64,000 nt of DNA from Subdoligranulum variabile (lineage in GTDB: Bacteria > Bacillota > Clostridia > Oscillospirales > Ruminococcaceae). A program made the position numbers and the translations under genes. Shown piece after piece: positions 16,443-23,445 of the stretch. The notes beneath the pieces are model-generated. The model was not told the DNA's origin. It worked only from the letters and a program-made list of their open reading frames with translations, and made no database searches. The stretch covers positions 1-64,000 of the forward strand of contig SFKI01000009.1 of the NCBI GenBank assembly GCA_004554775.1. Direction: 5' to 3'. The stretch's first letter is position 1. Each line of letters begins with the position of its first letter.

Positions 16443-17468
16443 TTATTGTTCTGTATTCAACGGGGTGGTCCGTTCATCCTTGTGCAGTTCGGCTTCGCGC
16501 TTGCGGGCCAGCTCCAGGCGGATCTTGTTGGCGTCTGCCAGGCTGACTTCCTTGGTAACAGTCTTGCCGTTCTCTTCCACTGTCACGCTGCGCTTTTTCT
16601 TTTTCTCAGCGCGCTTGGCGGCGAGCTCTTCTTCATACTGCTTCTTGAACTTTTCTGGGCTGTAGATCTTGTAGGTCACAAAACTTTGGCCGATCTGCCA
16701 GATGTTAGAAACACTGTAGTAGAAGGAGAAACCGATGGGGGCGTTAAAGCAGAAAGTAACGAACATCAGGTTGCAGACCAGCATCATGATCTTCATGCTG
16801 CCCTGCATCTGGGCGTCCATGCCGGAGAGCTTCTGGGTGATGAAGTAGCTCAGGAACATGGTGACGGTAGCAATAGCCGGGAAGATAGCCAGCGGGGTCA
16901 GGGCAAAGCCGGCGATATCGCAGATATCCAGGCCGAAGAAAGTGGTGTTGAAGCTGGCAATTTCGGAAACCGTAGCGGCCGGGATGATGGACGGATCGAT
17001 CGAAGCGCCGTTGCGGATGGCCTGGATCAAAGAAGTCTGCATGGTGGAGGCGTTGACGCCGGTCAGGCCGATGGCCTCGCACGCAGCCTTGATGGCGGTG
17101 TTATCCACACCGAAAATGTAGTGGACAGGGTAGTACACAACGCCCAGGAAGCCGAACAGGACCAGGAAGGTCAGCAGCATAGGCAGGCAGCCGCCCATGG
17201 GGTTGTAGCCATGCTCCTGCTGGAGCTTCATAAGCTCTTCCTGCTGTTTCTGGGGGTCGTTTTTGTATTTCTGCTGGATCTCGGTGATCAGGGGCTGAAA
17301 TACCGACATCTTGGCGGTGGATTTCTGCTGGTGGATAGCCAGCGGGAAAAGCAGCACCTTCATAATGAGGGTAGCGACGATGATCGTCACTGCGTAGTTG
17401 CCGATGAAGCCGTACAGCACCTTCATCAGCGGGCCAATCAGGATGGCCAGGAAGTACATAAAGTTCAT
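16443..17468 (-). CDS. yidC: membrane protein insertase YidC/OxaA
   Basis: A 341-residue insertase of the YidC/Oxa1/Alb3 family that helps insert and fold inner membrane proteins. It starts directly with a membrane segment (FMYFLAILIGPLMKVLYGF) and has the conserved cytosolic loop (STAKMSVFQPLITEIQQKY, residues about 50-70) and further membrane segments near 95-120, 195-215 and 220-245. The C-terminus is strongly basic, as in ribosome-contacting YidC. There is no lipobox Cys, unlike Bacillus SpoIIIJ. The ribosome site before 17468 is weak (GGATAGAG). It is downstream of yidD by 86 bases. Confidence 0.95.
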   Translation of the reverse strand: MNFMYFLAILIGPLMKVLYGFIGNYAVTIIVATLIMKVLLFPLAIHQQKSTAKMSVFQPLITEIQQKYKNDPQKQQEELMKLQQEHGYNPMGGCLPMLLTFLVLFGFLGVVYYPVHYIFGVDNTAIKAACEAIGLTGVNASTMQTSLIQAIRNGASIDPSIIPAATVSEIASFNTTFFGLDICDIAGFALTPLAIFPAIATVTMFLSYFITQKLSGMDAQMQGSMKIMMLVCNLMFVTFCFNAPIGFSFYYSVSNIWQIGQSFVTYKIYSPEKFKKQYEEELAAKRAEKKKKRSVTVEENGKTVTKEVSLADANKIRLELARKREAELHKDERTTPLNTEQ

Positions 17469-17554
17469 ACTCTATCCATTCTGCCCCGTCTGCGCCCGGG
17501 ACTATTTTATTTTTTATGTAGGTCTCTGCCACGCAGAGCAAAGACATGAGAGGC

Positions 17555-17812
17555 TTAGTGAGAGCGGGTGAGCCTGCGGGCCGGGTTTACCCATTTTCCT
17601 TTTTCCGGCACCGGGTCAAACCCGAACCTGGCAAACGGCTGGCACCGCAATAACCGCCAGACCGTTAAGATCGTCCCCTTACAAAAACCGTGTACGGCCA
17701 GGGCCTGCATCGCATACTCGCTGCAAGTGGGTATAAACCGGCAGTGGTGCCCCAGATGCGGGCTGATATACTTCTTATAGCCTTTTAACAGGGCAATCAG
17801 CAGCCGGGTCAT
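17555..17812 (-). CDS. yidD: membrane protein insertion efficiency factor YidD
   Basis: An 85-residue member of the YidD family, a small membrane-peripheral protein that aids YidC-dependent insertion. The family core KGYKKYISPHLGHHCRFIPT then CSEYA (residues about 10-33) and the later segment LLRCQPFA..GFDPVP are intact, including the three cysteines. Its ATG overlaps the rnpA stop codon by four bases (ATGA), so the two are translationally coupled. Confidence 0.96.
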   Translation of the reverse strand: MTRLLIALLKGYKKYISPHLGHHCRFIPTCSEYAMQALAVHGFCKGTILTVWRLLRCQPFARFGFDPVPEKGKWVNPARRLTRSH

Positions 17813-18168
17813 TGCACAGGGGGCTCGGGGGCGGCCAGGTCAGGCAGGCCCGCCCTGGCAAACAGCTTGCCCAGCGTTTTGCTCAACTGGGTGCTCTTGA
17901 GTTTCGGCGTCTGGCCGCGCGCTACCAGTATTATATCATATCCGCCGATATTTTGCGAGAGGTGTTCGCAAAGTGCGGCACGCATTACGCGGCGGGCGCG
18001 GTTGCGCTGTACGGCATGGCCCACTTTTTTGGTGGCCGTTAAGCCGATGCGGGTATACCCCAGCCGATTTTTGGCCACGTACAATACCACATGGGGATGT
18101 ACATAGCTTTTGCCGTGGCTGTAGACCCGATTGAAATGCCAGTTTTTATTTAAAGTGCGGTAACGCAT
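17809..18168 (-). CDS. rnpA: ribonuclease P protein component
   Basis: A 119-residue RNase P protein subunit, which binds the catalytic RNA and the 5' leader of pre-tRNA. The signature RNRARRVMRAAL lies near residue 55 with the upstream hydrophobic strand (RIGLTATKKVGHAVQ). The ATG at 18168 is preceded by AAAGGA 9 bases upstream; an in-frame ATG at 18216 lacks support. It follows rpmH by 75 bases on the same strand. Confidence 0.96.
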   Translation of the reverse strand: MRYRTLNKNWHFNRVYSHGKSYVHPHVVLYVAKNRLGYTRIGLTATKKVGHAVQRNRARRVMRAALCEHLSQNIGGYDIILVARGQTPKLKSTQLSKTLGKLFARAGLPDLAAPEPPVQ

Positions 18169-18243
18169 GGTAAAAATCCTTTTTTGAAAAAAGGGCTGCT
18201 GACATTCCATCAGCAACCCTTTACTTCATTGTTATACCAAAGA

Positions 18244-18378
18244 TCAGACAGTCAGGCTCTTGCGACCCTTAGCACGGCGGCGGGCAATGACCTTGCGGCC
18301 GTTCTTGGTAGCCATGCGGTTCAGGAAACCGTGGACGCGGCTGCGCTGACGCTTCTTGGGCTGGAAAGTACGCTTCAT
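18244..18378 (-). CDS. rpmH: 50S ribosomal protein L34
   Basis: A 44-residue protein starting MKRTFQPKKRQRSR and ending AKGRKSLTV, the exact L34 length and sequence type. AGGAGG lies 8 bases before the ATG. It is the first gene of the rpmH-rnpA-yidD-yidC-jag transcript and is divergent from dnaA. Confidence 0.99.
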   Translation of the reverse strand: MKRTFQPKKRQRSRVHGFLNRMATKNGRKVIARRRAKGRKSLTV

Positions 18379-18460
18379 TTTTCATTCCTCCTGTTGAAAT
18401 TCCCAGTATGGGGCAATAGTCAGGCTTTTGCCCTACACTGGGGCAGCCTTGCAGACTTAG

Positions 18461-18490
18461 ATTATACGCGATGTATATAGGTTTTGTCAA
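18461..18490 (-). promoter_or_regulatory. promoter of the rpmH operon
   Basis: On the minus strand TTGACA (18485-18490) and TATAAT (18461-18466) are both perfect, spaced 18 bases apart, about 80 bases before rpmH. Confidence 0.9.
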
Positions 18491-18623
18491 TACTTTTTCG
18501 CATATTTTTTCGCAGAAGCGCGAAGTTGTGCATCATTTTTTCACTCTCTACAGGATGTAGTGTACCGCCCCGCTCGCCCCACCTAGTCCGTGCGCCGCTC
18601 TTTACCTTTTGCGGGAGACGGGG

Positions 18624-18662
18624 AAATTTTCCACCGCACTTTTTCAACCGTTTGTTGAAAAC
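18624..18662. promoter_or_regulatory. weak DnaA-box-like sites upstream of dnaA
   Basis: TTTTCCACC (18627-18635) and TGTTGAAAA (18653-18661) each differ by one base from the TTTTCCACA box that recurs in the dnaA-dnaN gap. They may give autoregulation of dnaA. The rpmH-dnaA gap holds no exact box. Confidence 0.4.
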
Positions 18663-18717
18663 ACGGTTTACAAGCGGCAGGTTTTAAAATTTTTCTACCT
18701 TTATTATAATAGGACTG

Positions 18718-18746
18718 TTGTTTTGGGTGCTGTTTTGTGGTATACT
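18718..18746 (+). promoter_or_regulatory. candidate dnaA promoter
   Basis: TTGTTT at 18718-18723 and TATACT at 18741-18746 with a 17-base spacer, about 70 bases before dnaA. Confidence 0.55.
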
Positions 18747-18761
18747 GTATGTGGTATTTTT

Positions 18762-18791
18762 GCGCCCTGTTGAAAAGGGCGCGATTTTTAA
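18762..18791 (+). promoter_or_regulatory. terminator-like hairpin in the dnaA leader
   Basis: GCGCCCT-GTTGAAA-AGGGCGC is followed by GATTTTTAA and lies between the candidate promoter and the ribosome site. The loop contains TGTTGAAAA, a one-mismatch DnaA-box variant. It could attenuate dnaA transcription; this is inferred from layout only. Confidence 0.5.
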
Positions 18792-18816
18792 CAGGAAGTG
18801 GGGAGTATCGCAAGAC

Positions 18817-20139
18817 ATGGATTCCATCAACGACGTAATGAGCGCGGCTAAGCAGTATTGCCGTGAACATACTTCCGAGGCGACCTATCAATATTACATC
18901 AGTGATATCAAGGCTGTCAGCTTTGAAAATTCTAAAACCATCACGCTGGAGATTCGCAATGCTTTTATTTTAAGCATCGTGTCGGATCGTTATGCGGCTA
19001 CGCTGAAAGATGCGTTTAAATCCGTGCTGGGCTTTGATGTGGAATTGCAATTTGTCACCCCGAAAGAGGACGACAGCAGCGACGGAAAGGAAAAGAAACC
19101 CAAGCTGGACGAAAAATCCCTGCCCAGCGGCCGGTATGATTTCACCTTTGAAAACTTTATCAAAGGCCCATCCAACCAGTTTGCCTATGCGGCGGCGCAG
19201 GCCGTTGCGGCCAACCCGTCCGGCGCGTACAACCCGCTGTTCATCTATGGCCCGTCCGGTCTGGGCAAGACCCACTTGCTGAATGCAATCCAGGTGGAGA
19301 TCAAAAAGAATCACCCAGATTTCAACATTGTGTATGTGGACTGTGAAATGTTCACCAACGAGATCATCACCGCCGTCAAGACAGCCACGACGGAGCAGTT
19401 CCGGCAGAAGTACCGCAAGGCGGACGTTTTGCTGATCGACGATATCCAGTTCCTGGCCGGCAAGGAAAGTACGCAGGAAGAGTTTTTCCACACTTTCAAC
19501 ACACTGCACAACGACGGCCGTCAGATCGTGATTGCTTCTGATCGCCCGGCAAAGGAGATAAAGAGCCTGGAAGAGCGTCTGCGCACCCGTTTTGAATGGG
19601 GCCTGACCGCCGACATTCAGCCGCCGGATTTTGAGACCCGTGTTGCCATCGTCAAGCGCAAGGCGGAGCTGCTCAACCTTGATCTGCCCAACGATGTCGC
19701 GGAATACATCGCCAATCATCTGAAGCAGAACATCCGTCAGCTGGAAGGTGCCGTGAAAAAGTTGAATGCCTATTACATGCTGGAGGGCATTGCCCCCTGC
19801 ATCGGTGTAACGACGACGGCCATCAAGGATACGCTGAACGACAGCCAGCCGATTCCTGTCACGATCGAAAAGATTCTGAACGAGGTCGCCCGCACCTACA
19901 ATGTACTGCCTGCGGATATCCGCGGCAAAAAGCGCAACGCGAATGTGAGCGCTGCGCGGCAGATGACCATGTATATCATCCGCGAAGTGACCGGCATGAG
20001 TATGGAGGCCATTGGCCAGGAGTTCCAGCGCGATCATTCCACGGTCGTATATTCCATCAAGACGATGGAAGAAAATATCTCCCGCGATCAGCACCTGAAG
20101 GAAATGTGCAGCGATATCATGAAAAACGTGCGCACCTAA
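18817..20139 (+). CDS. dnaA: chromosomal replication initiator DnaA
   Basis: A 440-residue initiator AAA+ protein. Domain I spans residues 1-85, a charged linker about 86-110, the ATPase domain has Walker A GPSGLGKTHLLNA near 145 and Walker B DVLLIDDIQFLAG near 208, and domain IV ends with the DnaA-box-binding motif DHSTVVYSIKTME near 410. The ATG at 18817 is preceded by GTGGGGAG; the longer frame back to 18718 would include the promoter. It begins the rightward cluster and its stop codon is followed immediately by a composite hairpin element. Confidence 0.98.
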   Translation: MDSINDVMSAAKQYCREHTSEATYQYYISDIKAVSFENSKTITLEIRNAFILSIVSDRYAATLKDAFKSVLGFDVELQFVTPKEDDSSDGKEKKPKLDEKSLPSGRYDFTFENFIKGPSNQFAYAAAQAVAANPSGAYNPLFIYGPSGLGKTHLLNAIQVEIKKNHPDFNIVYVDCEMFTNEIITAVKTATTEQFRQKYRKADVLLIDDIQFLAGKESTQEEFFHTFNTLHNDGRQIVIASDRPAKEIKSLEERLRTRFEWGLTADIQPPDFETRVAIVKRKAELLNLDLPNDVAEYIANHLKQNIRQLEGAVKKLNAYYMLEGIAPCIGVTTTAIKDTLNDSQPIPVTIEKILNEVARTYNVLPADIRGKKRNANVSAARQMTMYIIREVTGMSMEAIGQEFQRDHSTVVYSIKTMEENISRDQHLKEMCSDIMKNVRT

Positions 20140-20320
20140 CCTACTTTCTTGAAAGAAAGTAGGCAAAGAACTTTCAATATTATATCCCACAAAATGGATA
20201 TAAAGGTTAGAAAATCTCCAGCATCCCATATTCGTGTGGTGTAAAGTTTAAACTCTACGTCCCTCTTAGTTAGGATAACTTTTAAAGTTTCTTTGGTTCT
20301 TTCTTTTCAAAGAAAGAACC
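20140..20320. repeat. composite hairpin element, copy A
   Basis: The left hairpin CCTACTTTCTT-GA-AAGAAAGTAGG starts at the base after the dnaA stop, followed by CAAAGAACTTTCAATATT, a roughly 100-base core, then TTTAAAGTTTCTTT and the right hairpin GGTTCTTTCTTT/AAAGAAAGAACC (20295-20320). Unlike copies D-F, the core has no single large hairpin. Confidence 0.75.
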
Positions 20321-20325
20321 GCCCC

Positions 20326-20600
20326 GTTTTTCCACAAGGTTTTTAGTTATTAACAGTAAGTTTTCCCGGGTTCCTGTTGAAAACGCAAGTTATCCAAGTT
20401 TTCCACAAAAGATTCCCCGGGTGAATCTGGAAAAATCACCGCCTTTTTTTCGCGCCGTGAAAAGAACATTCCCAATTTTCCACAGTTTTCACAGCCCCTA
20501 CTACTACTACGATAAAAGTTTCTAGTTTTTGCTCTACTTTTTCAAAATCCATAACATCCAATACCCCAAATAGGTACCATTTTTGTGGAAAAAGTAAAGC
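20326..20600. other. oriC: chromosomal replication origin region (oriC), dnaA-dnaN side
   Basis: Four exact TTTTCCACA boxes occur: plus strand at 20328-20336, 20399-20407 and 20477-20485, minus strand at 20584-20592. A weaker TTATCCAAG is at 20390. At 20477-20510 two tandem boxes (TTTTCCACA, GTTTTCACA) are followed by GCCCC and four CTA triplets, i.e. the 3'-GAT-5' DnaA-trio layout known from Bacillus, and then by A/T-rich DNA. Gene orientation flips here, which agrees with an origin. Confidence 0.85.
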
Positions 20601-20613
20601 TGCATAAAACATC

Positions 20614-20672
20614 CTTCTTTCAAGAAGACAGATTAAAGTTTCTTTGCTTACTTTCTTTTCAAAGAAAGTAAG
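20614..20672. repeat. composite hairpin element, copy B (right arm)
   Basis: A small CTTCTT-TC-AAGAAG hairpin, then ATTAAAGTTTCTTTG and the hairpin CTTACTTTCTTT/AAAGAAAGTAAG ending at 20672, directly before the dnaN ribosome binding site (AAGGAG), so the arm forms part of the dnaN leader. Confidence 0.7.
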
Positions 20673-20688
20673 GAGAAAGGAAGCAGTT

Positions 20689-21798
20689 ATGAAATTTGAA
20701 TGCGAAAAATCCCTGCTCGCCTCCGCCATTGAGGGTGTTTCCCGCGCTATTACCAACCGCGCAGCCATCCCCGTGCTCGAAGGCATCTATATGAAAGCCG
20801 AAGGATTCAATTTAATCTTGACTGGCTACGATATGGAAATGGGTATCACCACCACCATCGAGTGCAACGTTCTGGTTCCCGGTGAAACCGTGCTGGACGC
20901 CAAACTGCTTGGCTCGATGGTCAGCCGTATGCCCGCCGGCAACGTCTGCATTGAGCTGAACGACGAAGGACAGGCAAAAATAAGCGGTGGTGTGGCAGAA
21001 TTTGAGATCCCCGCACTGAACGCCAGCGATTACCCCAGCCTGCCCGTAACCGGCGCTGATAATACAATGACGCTGAAATGCGGTGTTATCCGCGAAATGA
21101 TCGAAAAAACGATCTACGCCGTCAGCCAGGACGATAAAAAACCCGCCCATACCGGTGAACTGTTCGTCATTGAGCCGGGCAGCCTGACGGTCGTGGCTCT
21201 GGACGGCTACCGCCTCGCCATTATCCAGCGCAACGTCGATTGCAGCCGCGATATCCGCATTATCATCCCCAGCAAGACCTTGCAGGAACTGCTCAAGATC
21301 ATGGGCGGTGCCGATGAGGAAGTCAAAATCGACGCCAACCGTCGTTATGTAGTGTTTACCACGAACGGCTATACCATCATGAGCCGACTGATAGAGGGAG
21401 ACTTCCTAAACTATGAGAGCGTCATTCCAAAAGATAAAAAAACACGAATCACCGTTGATTGCAAGATCTTTATCGACACGATCGAGCGCGCTTCGCTGAT
21501 CATTACCGAGCGCTTGAAGAATCCGCTGCGCATCAGTTTTACCGAGAATAAGATCACGGTGCGCTGCCAGACCCCGTTGGGCAAGGTTGTGGATGAGTTT
21601 GCCCCTGTCGAAATGACCGGTGACGCCGTCGAAATCGGCTTTAATAACCGCTACCTGCTCGACGCGCTGCGTTATTCCAAGTGCGAAAAGATGGTGCTGG
21701 AGATCAACGGCCCCCTGAGCCCTGTGAAGATACTGCCCGAAAATGGCAAGGACTTCATCTATCTGGTCCTGCCGGTTCGCTTTAAGAATGAAGGCTAA
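20689..21798 (+). CDS. dnaN: DNA polymerase III beta sliding clamp
   Basis: A 369-residue ring clamp that tethers polymerase III and many repair proteins to DNA. It begins MKFECEKSLLASAIEGVSRAI, shows the three-domain beta-clamp pattern (NRAAIPVLEGIYM near residue 25, ASDYPSLP near 110, and the C-terminal ending LPVRFKNEG instead of the common MPMR(L) motif). The ATG at 20689 follows AAGGAG-AAAGGAAGC; an ATG at 20644 within the repeat arm is rejected. Confidence 0.97.
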   Translation: MKFECEKSLLASAIEGVSRAITNRAAIPVLEGIYMKAEGFNLILTGYDMEMGITTTIECNVLVPGETVLDAKLLGSMVSRMPAGNVCIELNDEGQAKISGGVAEFEIPALNASDYPSLPVTGADNTMTLKCGVIREMIEKTIYAVSQDDKKPAHTGELFVIEPGSLTVVALDGYRLAIIQRNVDCSRDIRIIIPSKTLQELLKIMGGADEEVKIDANRRYVVFTTNGYTIMSRLIEGDFLNYESVIPKDKKTRITVDCKIFIDTIERASLIITERLKNPLRISFTENKITVRCQTPLGKVVDEFAPVEMTGDAVEIGFNNRYLLDALRYSKCEKMVLEINGPLSPVKILPENGKDFIYLVLPVRFKNEG

Positions 21799-21801
21799 AC
21801 T

Positions 21802-22017
21802 ATGGAAAAAATTCGTATCAACACGGAATTTATCAAGCTGGATGCCCTGCTGAAATTTGCAGGCCTGTGCGAGACCGGCGGCGAAGCCAAAGAGTTGATC
21901 CAGGGCGGGGCCGTCAAGGTCAATGGCGAGGTCTGCACGATGCGCGGCAAAAAGTGCCGCGCCGGTGACACGGTCGAGCTCGAAGGGCAGACCGTGCAGG
22001 TCGCGGAGGGCGCGTAA
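21802..22017 (+). CDS. S4-domain RNA-binding protein (YaaA/RlbA type)
   Basis: A 71-residue single-domain S4 protein found between dnaN and recF in many Firmicutes. The S4 pattern is visible in KLDALLKFAGLCETGGEAK then IQGGAVKVNGEV. It probably binds RNA or the ribosome; the exact role is not settled. It starts 3 bases after dnaN, and its stop codon overlaps the first base of recF, so translation is coupled. Confidence 0.9.
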   Translation: MEKIRINTEFIKLDALLKFAGLCETGGEAKELIQGGAVKVNGEVCTMRGKKCRAGDTVELEGQTVQVAEGA

Positions 22018-23108
22018 TGCGCCTGACCCACCTGACCCTGACCGACCACCGCAATATTGAGCACGCCGAACTGACGCCGGACCCGCACCTTACCGTCTTG
22101 TGCGGCCCCAACGGGCAGGGCAAGACCAATCTGCTGGAAGCTGTCTGGCTGCTGACCGGCGGCAAAAGCTTTCGTGGATCCAAGGATGGCGAGCTCATCC
22201 GCCGCGGAAGCGACTTTTCGTTAATAGAGGGCGAGTTTGAAACCGAGGACTGCGCCAAAACCATCCGTTTAACGGTGGGCAGCAAGGGCAGCCAACGCCC
22301 GGGCCGCACCGCCAAACTGAATGGCGTTGACCAAGGCCGGGCCGCAGCGCTGGCGGGTAATTTTCAGGCGGTTGTATTTGAGCCGGATCTGCTAAGTCTT
22401 GTTAAGGGCGGGCCGGAAGGACGGCGGCGGTTTCTGGATTCGGCCTTGTGCCAGGTTTACAGGCCATATCTGGTGGCGCTGCGGCGCTACACCCGCCTTG
22501 TGGCGCAGAAAAACGCGCTGCTGAAAAGCTACGAAATAACGCCCAATGCCGCTTTGCTGCTGGATGCGTATAATGAGCAGCTTGCCCAGTATGGCGGGCA
22601 GATCATGGAACACCGCCGCAAATTTATTGCGGAATTGGCACCCATTGCGGCCAAAAACTACAGCGAAATTTCCCACGGTGCTGAAGTTTTGCAGCTGAAT
22701 TATCAGCTGTGCGCCAATGGCACCACGGCGGACGCACTGGCGGAAAAGCTGGAATCCGTCAAAAATGCCGAGCTGCGCGCCGGTTTCTGTTTGGCAGGCC
22801 CCCACCGCGAGGATCTGGAAATCAAGCTGGATGAACAGCCCGCCCGCGTGTTTGGCAGCCAGGGCCAGCAGCGCAGCTGCGTGCTGGCCATGAAACTGGC
22901 CGAAGCCAGCGTGGTCGGCAGCCTTTTTGGCGAACATCCGGTGCTGCTACTGGACGATGTACTCAGTGAACTGGACGATGAACGCCAGACTTATCTACTG
23001 ACCCGCATGGGTGAGCACCAGACCATCGTTACTACCTGTGATACCGCCGCTTTTTCACGTACCAATGGAAAAATCGTGATGGTAAAGGCAGGCACCGTGA
23101 CTGAGTAA
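22017..23108 (+). CDS. recF: DNA replication and repair protein RecF
   Basis: A 363-residue SMC-like ATPase that with RecO and RecR loads RecA at single-strand gaps. Walker A GPNGQGKTNLLEAVWLL is near residue 30, the ABC signature region GSQGQQRSCVLAMKLAEA near 280, and Walker B with the D-loop LLLDDVLSELDDERQ near 308. Length and motif order are typical. The ATG overlaps the preceding stop by one base. Confidence 0.97.
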   Translation: MRLTHLTLTDHRNIEHAELTPDPHLTVLCGPNGQGKTNLLEAVWLLTGGKSFRGSKDGELIRRGSDFSLIEGEFETEDCAKTIRLTVGSKGSQRPGRTAKLNGVDQGRAAALAGNFQAVVFEPDLLSLVKGGPEGRRRFLDSALCQVYRPYLVALRRYTRLVAQKNALLKSYEITPNAALLLDAYNEQLAQYGGQIMEHRRKFIAELAPIAAKNYSEISHGAEVLQLNYQLCANGTTADALAEKLESVKNAELRAGFCLAGPHREDLEIKLDEQPARVFGSQGQQRSCVLAMKLAEASVVGSLFGEHPVLLLDDVLSELDDERQTYLLTRMGEHQTIVTTCDTAAFSRTNGKIVMVKAGTVTE

Positions 23109-23121
23109 AGAGGGCAGAGCT

Positions 23122-23385
23122 ATGTATTTCCATGCAGGGCAGGATTTTGTTTTGAATACGCGGGATGTTATCGGCGTGTTTGATCTGGACACGGCCGGGG
23201 CCTCCCGTCGGACGGAAGAATACTTCCGCAGTGCCGAGGAAAATGGAGCTGTCGTGGATTTGTGTGCCCCCGGCAGCTTGCCAAAAAGCTTTCTCGTCAC
23301 TGATTTTCCCGATGAAACCATCTACATCAGCCAGCTTTCGCCCGCAGCCTTAAAAAAGCGGGCGGAAAAGGCCGAATTAAAATAA
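23122..23385 (+). CDS. remB: extracellular matrix regulator RemB-like protein
   Basis: An 87-residue protein of the RemB/YaaB family, in the same recF-yaaB-gyrB position as in Bacillus. The conserved start MYFHAGQDFVLNTRDVIGVF and the later TIYISQLSPAALKKRA match the family. RemA and RemB affect matrix gene expression in B. subtilis; the role here is inferred from homology and position. The ATG follows AAAGAGGGC. Confidence 0.85.
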   Translation: MYFHAGQDFVLNTRDVIGVFDLDTAGASRRTEEYFRSAEENGAVVDLCAPGSLPKSFLVTDFPDETIYISQLSPAALKKRAEKAELK

Positions 23386-23445
23386 AACTGCTTCTATAAA
23401 AAGAAGCAAAAGCAGATACCCACCACAACAGGAGGCTATCATTTC

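Noticed and set aside
15180..17549. 789-codon plus-strand frame opposite jag and yidC
   Set aside because: It mirrors two clear genes, shows antisense-type composition (Ala/Gly/Arg runs opposite the jag repeats) and has no ribosome site.
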